Below are positions 31,803-35,211 of a stretch of DNA of 35,211 nt, piece after piece (the stretch's first letter is position 1; the number at the start of each line of letters is the position of its first letter). Below the pieces are notes generated by a model. It was not told the origin of the DNA. It worked only from the letters and a program-made list of their open reading frames with translations, and did not search any database. Made by a program: the position numbers and the translations under genes. The DNA comes from Gemmatimonadota bacterium (lineage in GTDB: Bacteria; Gemmatimonadota; Gemmatimonadetes; Gemmatimonadales; GWC2-71-9): positions 1 through 35,211 of the forward strand of contig JANYLJ010000048.1 in assembly GCA_025357945.1 (NCBI GenBank), given 5' to 3'.

Positions 31803-33872
31803 TCAGGGAACCGATCCCACCACCACCACCCGCGCGATCGTGTCACCTTCAAGGATCTGCTCGACCACGTTGAGGCCAGTCGTCACCTTGCCCCACACGG
31901 TGTATTCATGGTCGAGGCGGGTGTTGTCGGTGAGGTTGAAGAACCACTGGGCATCGCCGGTATCACGGCCACGACTCGAAATGCCGAGCGTGCCGCGGAA
32001 GTGCGAGTGCCAGGCGAGTTCGTCGCGCATGAAGGCGGCGTCGCCCACGTACTCCGACGCATCGGGCCCACCGCCCTGCACCACGAAGTTCGGTTCCACG
32101 CGCTGGAACGTATGGCCGTCATAGTAGTGGGTGCGCGCCAGTCGGATGATCCGCGCCGCTGTCGCCGGCGCTTCCGTTGTGAACAGCCGGATCGTGAACG
32201 TCCCGCCGCCGCTTGCGCGGGCCATCGTCACCTTGAGCGTGATGTTCCGGGCGAGAAATACGCGCGCCAACGGTTCGGGGTGGATCGGCAGTGGCATCGG
32301 TTGGGCGCTGACGGCTGTCGCGGTCCACTTCGACAGCATCCCGCCCACGGCCGTCGCGATCGTCGTGTCGAAATCGACGAGATACCGCTGCAGTCGCGTG
32401 ACGTTGCTGCTCGAGCCCATTTCCGCAATGCGCGTGAGCAACGCTACGCGTGGATCGCGAGCGTTCTCGCGCCGTTGGGCGCTCAACCGATCGAAGGCAT
32501 CGAGCAACGCCGGCAACGCGGCGGGATGCTGCGAACCCGTGAGCGCGTTCGCCGACGCGAGCACGACCTGGTATCCAGGGGATGCCAACCCGGCAATAAA
32601 AAGAGTGTCGGCCGCATGTTTGGCCAACGCCGACAATCCGGCGATCGCCGCTTCGCGAACGTTGTGGTCGCCGTCGTGTGCGAGTCGGCGGAGCAGGCTC
32701 GTGTCGCCCACCATCGCCGCGGCATGTGCGGCGTACGCGCGGCGCGGCGATTGTGCCGATCCGGCGAACGACGCCAGCGGTCCCCTGGCACGCGCCGGAT
32801 CGATGCGGGCCAAGGCCACCAGTGCGTGGGCTGGTACCTGCCCGCGGCGTTCGACGGCCGGATTCGGCGACTGATCCAGTATCTGGAGGAGCGCCGAGAC
32901 TGCCGCTGCCGAGTCGGCGCAGGGCAATGCGAGCGCGTCGATCGCGGTGAGCGCCACGTAGGCATCGGGATCGCCGATCGCCGCGGCGATCGGGGCACAG
33001 TCCGGACGCGGTGCGCCCACCCGCGCCGCCGCGATCGCCCCGATGCGCACGATCGGGCTTCGATCGACCAGTGCTGCGCGGACGAGCGTCGCCCGCGCCG
33101 CCGGCGAGAGCGCCGGGGCACCGGCAAGCGCCAGGCGCCGCACCTGTTCGTCGGGATCACTACTCGCGGCAAACACGATGGCGCTGTCGAGCCCGTTCAC
33201 AAGGCCGAGGGTAAGGATCGCCACTCGGCGAACGATGGCATCGCTCGGCGGGCGTGCCGCGCGGTACAGCTGGGTGATCGCCGTTGCGGAGAGTCCGCCG
33301 GTCGTGCCGCGATTCGCCGCCAGCCAGTAGAGACCGTGCGCCGCACCGAAACCGGTACCGCCGTGCGCGAGGATCGCGCGCTCGGCGGACCGTGCGCTCT
33401 CGCTATCGCCGAACGGCAATCGACCGAGTGCTTCGGCGAGCGCGTCCGCCACGGCCGGGTCCCGTTCGGCAGCTAACGCGCCGGCGAGCACCCCGGCTGC
33501 CCACCGCACATCGGCCTGGCCCGAATCACTGGCGAGCCGGCGCACGCGATTGACCGACTGGGCGATGGCGTTGCCGGCTTCGGTGCGAACCGCCGCGAGC
33601 GGATCGGTGAGCCTGGCCGCCAATTGGCGCGCGAGGTCGGGGCGCTGCAGTCGCCCGACAGCGCGCACCGCGACCCGTCGCAGCATCGGGTCGCTGCTCG
33701 CAAGTCCTTCGAGCAGCGGAGCCACGCTGTCTCTGCCAGTGCCCCGGGCGTCCTCGGCGACGAGGAGCCGTTGCAGGCGAGCGGTGTCAGGGCGAAACGA
33801 TCGCTGGGCGGACGCCGCGAGCGGGCTCGAGCAGAGGAGCGCAACGACACATCGTGTGAGGCGTGTAGCCAT
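31803..33872 (-). CDS. Exported HEAT-repeat protein with C-terminal cyclophilin-type PPIase domain
   Basis: The 689-residue product has a signal peptide (LLCSSPLAASAQ). About 500 residues of alpha-helical HEAT-like repeats follow (e.g. LRRVAVRAVGRLQRPDLARQ, VREAAIAGLSALAKHA), then a cyclophilin domain from about residue 535. That domain contains YYDGHTFQRVEPNFVVQGGG, where the Arg of FQRV matches the catalytic Arg of the family, and FFNLTDN and EYTVWGKV. It probably catalyses prolyl isomerisation in the periplasm, with the repeat array serving as a client- or partner-binding scaffold (inference). The cyclophilin part is somewhat divergent but keeps core motifs. Starts at 33872, 38 nt after the upstream oxidoreductase stop. 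Confidence 0.9.
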   Translation of the reverse strand: MATRLTRCVVALLCSSPLAASAQRSFRPDTARLQRLLVAEDARGTGRDSVAPLLEGLASSDPMLRRVAVRAVGRLQRPDLARQLAARLTDPLAAVRTEAGNAIAQSVNRVRRLASDSGQADVRWAAGVLAGALAAERDPAVADALAEALGRLPFGDSESARSAERAILAHGGTGFGAAHGLYWLAANRGTTGGLSATAITQLYRAARPPSDAIVRRVAILTLGLVNGLDSAIVFAASSDPDEQVRRLALAGAPALSPAARATLVRAALVDRSPIVRIGAIAAARVGAPRPDCAPIAAAIGDPDAYVALTAIDALALPCADSAAAVSALLQILDQSPNPAVERRGQVPAHALVALARIDPARARGPLASFAGSAQSPRRAYAAHAAAMVGDTSLLRRLAHDGDHNVREAAIAGLSALAKHAADTLFIAGLASPGYQVVLASANALTGSQHPAALPALLDAFDRLSAQRRENARDPRVALLTRIAEMGSSSNVTRLQRYLVDFDTTIATAVGGMLSKWTATAVSAQPMPLPIHPEPLARVFLARNITLKVTMARASGGGTFTIRLFTTEAPATAARIIRLARTHYYDGHTFQRVEPNFVVQGGGPDASEYVGDAAFMRDELAWHSHFRGTLGISSRGRDTGDAQWFFNLTDNTRLDHEYTVWGKVTTGLNVVEQILEGDTIARVVVVGSVP

Positions 33873-33910
33873 CTGGTTTGTCCTGGTTGAACATGGGTCC
33901 TACCCTTCGC

Positions 33911-34981
33911 TCAGAGCCTGCCCCGAGCTTGTCGAGGGGATGACAACCCTGGGCCCAAAGCCTGGCGCACAGCGGGTGCCACCACAGTACCGAGCAGCTC
34001 GATGGCGTGCATCGTCTTGGCATGTGCCATCGTGCCCACCGTCAGCTGCGCCAGAAATCGCTGGTGTGCAAACAGCTCATGCTCAAAGAGAATCTTGTCG
34101 ATCACTTCCTGCGGACTTCCGACGAGCAGTGCCCCGCGCGGCGAACAGAGCACCTCGAACTGCCCCCGAGTGGTCGGCGGCCAACCGCGCTCGCGCCCGA
34201 TCCTGGTCATGGCTGCGGCGTAGCCCGGGAAAAACTCGTCGCGGGCACGCTGCGACGTGTCGGCGATGTAGGTGTGTGAATTGATCCCGACGGGGAGCGC
34301 GGCCGGATCGCGGCCGACCCGACGTGCCGTGTCGCGATAGAGATCGATCAGCGACACGAAGCGTTCGGGTGCGCCGCCAATGATCGCCAGCGAGAGCGGC
34401 AGGCCGAGGGTCGCCGCGCGCACAACCGATTGTGGCGTGCCACCCACCGCCAGCCAGATCGGCAGCGACGCCTGGAATGGCCGCGGATAGACGGCGAGAT
34501 CGTCGAGTGCGGCACGGTGCCGACCCGACCAGGTCACCCGTTCGTTGTCACGCAACGTGAGCAGGAGATCGAGCTTTTCCGCGAACAGTTCGTCGTAGTC
34601 GTTCAGCGAAAGCCCGAAGAGCGGAAACGATTCCGTAAACGACCCTCGTCCTGCCATGATCTCGGCGCGACCCGACGAGATCAGGTCGAGGGTGGCGAAC
34701 TCCTGGAAGACGCGCACCGGATCGTCGGAACTGAGTACCGTGACGGCACTCGTCAGTCGAATGCGGCTGGTGCGCTCGGCGGCGGCGGCGAGGACCACCG
34801 CGGGCGCCGACACTGCAAAGTCCGGCCGATGATGCTCGCCGATCGCGTAGACATCGAGCCCCACCTGCTCGACCAGCGAGACCTCAGCCATTACATCGCG
34901 CAGTCGCTGGGCCGCCGTCGTGACCTGTCCGGTGACCGGATCGGTGCCGACCTCGGCGAACGTGCACATGCCGATTTCCAT
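33911..34981 (-). CDS. LLM-class flavin-dependent oxidoreductase (luciferase-like)
   Basis: The 356-residue protein has the F420/FMN-type luciferase-like monooxygenase fold: [12 protein letters not shown] start, [58 protein letters not shown]-type core (positions about 70-125), and [18 protein letters not shown]. Such enzymes oxidise small organic substrates using reduced flavin; the substrate is unknown. The open frame extends to 35179 but would run through the tRNA; ATG 34981 gives the conserved N-terminus. The last dozen residues ([11 protein letters not shown]) are encoded by a palindromic intergenic-type repeat that also supplies the stop, suggesting the original C-terminus was shorter. 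Confidence 0.92.
   Translation of the reverse strand: MEIGMCTFAEVGTDPVTGQVTTAAQRLRDVMAEVSLVEQVGLDVYAIGEHHRPDFAVSAPAVVLAAAAERTSRIRLTSAVTVLSSDDPVRVFQEFATLDLISSGRAEIMAGRGSFTESFPLFGLSLNDYDELFAEKLDLLLTLRDNERVTWSGRHRAALDDLAVYPRPFQASLPIWLAVGGTPQSVVRAATLGLPLSLAIIGGAPERFVSLIDLYRDTARRVGRDPAALPVGINSHTYIADTSQRARDEFFPGYAAAMTRIGRERGWPPTTRGQFEVLCSPRGALLVGSPQEVIDKILFEHELFAHQRFLAQLTVGTMAHAKTMHAIELLGTVVAPAVRQALGPGLSSPRQARGRL
33914..33945. repeat. REP-like palindromic repeat (CCCCGAGCTTGTCGAGGGG core)
   Basis: The core at 33921-33939 is an imperfect palindrome resembling the widely dispersed bacterial intergenic element whose other strand reads CCYTCGACAAGCTCRGG. It lies at the junction of two minus-strand genes and forms the extreme 3' end of the oxidoreductase gene. 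Only one copy is present in the window, so repetition in the genome is assumed from familiarity with the motif. Confidence 0.55.
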
Positions 34982-35093
34982 GGTCACGTCATCGCTCCGA
35001 TTGGGTGGGCGTTTCGCTGGGGTGGGGCACGGGTCTAACGTAGGCGGCGAGGCGGCACCGGGGGAAGCGGATTGGCGCGGCGAGTCAGCAGGC

Positions 35094-35122
35094 TTGCCGA
35101 CGGTATGGTGAGGCGATAGAGT
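35094..35122 (+). promoter_or_regulatory. Probable promoter of tRNA-Arg
   Basis: TTGCCG (35094-35099) and TAGAGT (35117-35122) are separated by 17 nt, each matching 4 of 6 consensus sigma-70 positions. The predicted start site falls about 8 nt before the tRNA. Confidence 0.45.
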
Positions 35123-35136
35123 TCCCGCCGCAACAC

Positions 35137-35210
35137 GGGTCCGTAGCTCAGTTGGATAGAGCGCTTGCCTCCGGCGCAAGAGGTCGCAGGTTCGACTCCT
35201 GTCGGGCCCA
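35137..35210 (+). tRNA. tRNA-Arg (anticodon CCG)
   Basis: A complete cloverleaf is visible. The 7-bp acceptor stem GGGTCCG/CGGGCCC has one T-G wobble. A D-arm with GCTCAGTTGGATAGAGC follows. The anticodon stem CTTGC/GCAAG frames the loop CTCCGGC, whose anticodon CCG reads the Arg codon CGG. The T-arm holds GGTTCGACTCC, and the discriminator is A. The window ends one base after it, so whether CCA is encoded cannot be seen (the next base is T). Confidence 0.96.
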
Positions 35211-35211
35211 T

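Noticed and set aside
31671-33476. Long opposite-strand open frame (601 codons) over the HEAT-cyclophilin gene
   Set aside because: It is Arg/Gly-rich with no domains and mirrors a well-supported gene; high GC produces such frames throughout the window (also 8743-9618, 11818-12828, 13741-15099, 19448-21043, 22423-23919, 24091-25494, 26502-27653).

Overview
The window is high-GC bacterial DNA with tightly packed genes. A member of the Gemmatimonadota, or a similar soil Gram-negative phylum, seems most likely. The pointers are a large TonB-dependent receptor with an N-terminal carboxypeptidase-regulatory-like domain, a secreted HEAT-repeat/cyclophilin fusion, an unsplit cytochrome b fused to cytochrome c, and abundant lipoproteins. 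There is no 16S or other phylogenetic marker, so this placement is an inference. No phage, IS element, integrase or CRISPR array was seen.

Layout. (1) 1-733 (-): 5' part of a lipoprotein made of bacterial Ig-like repeats, interrupted by an apparent one-base frameshift. (2) 981-4427 (+): a serine-synthesis operon, serA, serB and a class V aminotransferase that probably fills the SerC step. (3) 4486-10705: a redox cluster with five CXXCH proteins. On the minus strand run a TAT-type Rieske protein, a cytochrome b-cytochrome c fusion, a small cytochrome c and a monoheme-cytochrome/outer-membrane-barrel fusion. A second such fusion with a small membrane protein, and a plus-strand cytochrome c, complete the cluster. 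The two barrel fusions resemble Cyc2-type cytochrome-porins, so electron exchange across the outer membrane is plausible. (4) 10835-28459: a carbohydrate locus that reads as a complete beta-1,2-glucan utilisation system. (5) 28497-35210: accessory and housekeeping genes: an AhpD-like protein, a small unknown, CopC, a SulP transporter, HEAT-cyclophilin, a luciferase-like flavin oxidoreductase, and tRNA-Arg(CCG).

The beta-1,2-glucan locus is the most coherent system. Two LacI-type operators, 20 bp centre to centre, precede lacI. The chain continues with a TonB receptor, a GH144/glycoamylase-like lipoprotein (expected endo-beta-1,2-glucanase), an ABC sugar-binding lipoprotein, two permeases, a 1046-residue exported protein of unassigned function, and a GH94 1,2-beta-oligoglucan phosphorylase-like enzyme. 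Almost every junction is a 4-nt stop/start overlap. A convergent GH1 beta-glucosidase and a divergent MalK-type ATPase complete the set. Inferred flow: glucan is cut at the surface or in the periplasm, oligosaccharides enter through the TonB receptor and then the ABC transporter, and GH94 (phosphorolysis to glucose-1-phosphate) and GH1 finish the job in the cytoplasm. There is no SusD, and the 1046-residue protein is the best candidate for a new enzyme.

No gene-free stretch exceeds about 250 bases. The largest are 734-980 (between divergent lipoprotein and serA; only weak promoter-like sequence seen) and 10706-10954 (divergent Rieske/lacI region holding the operators).
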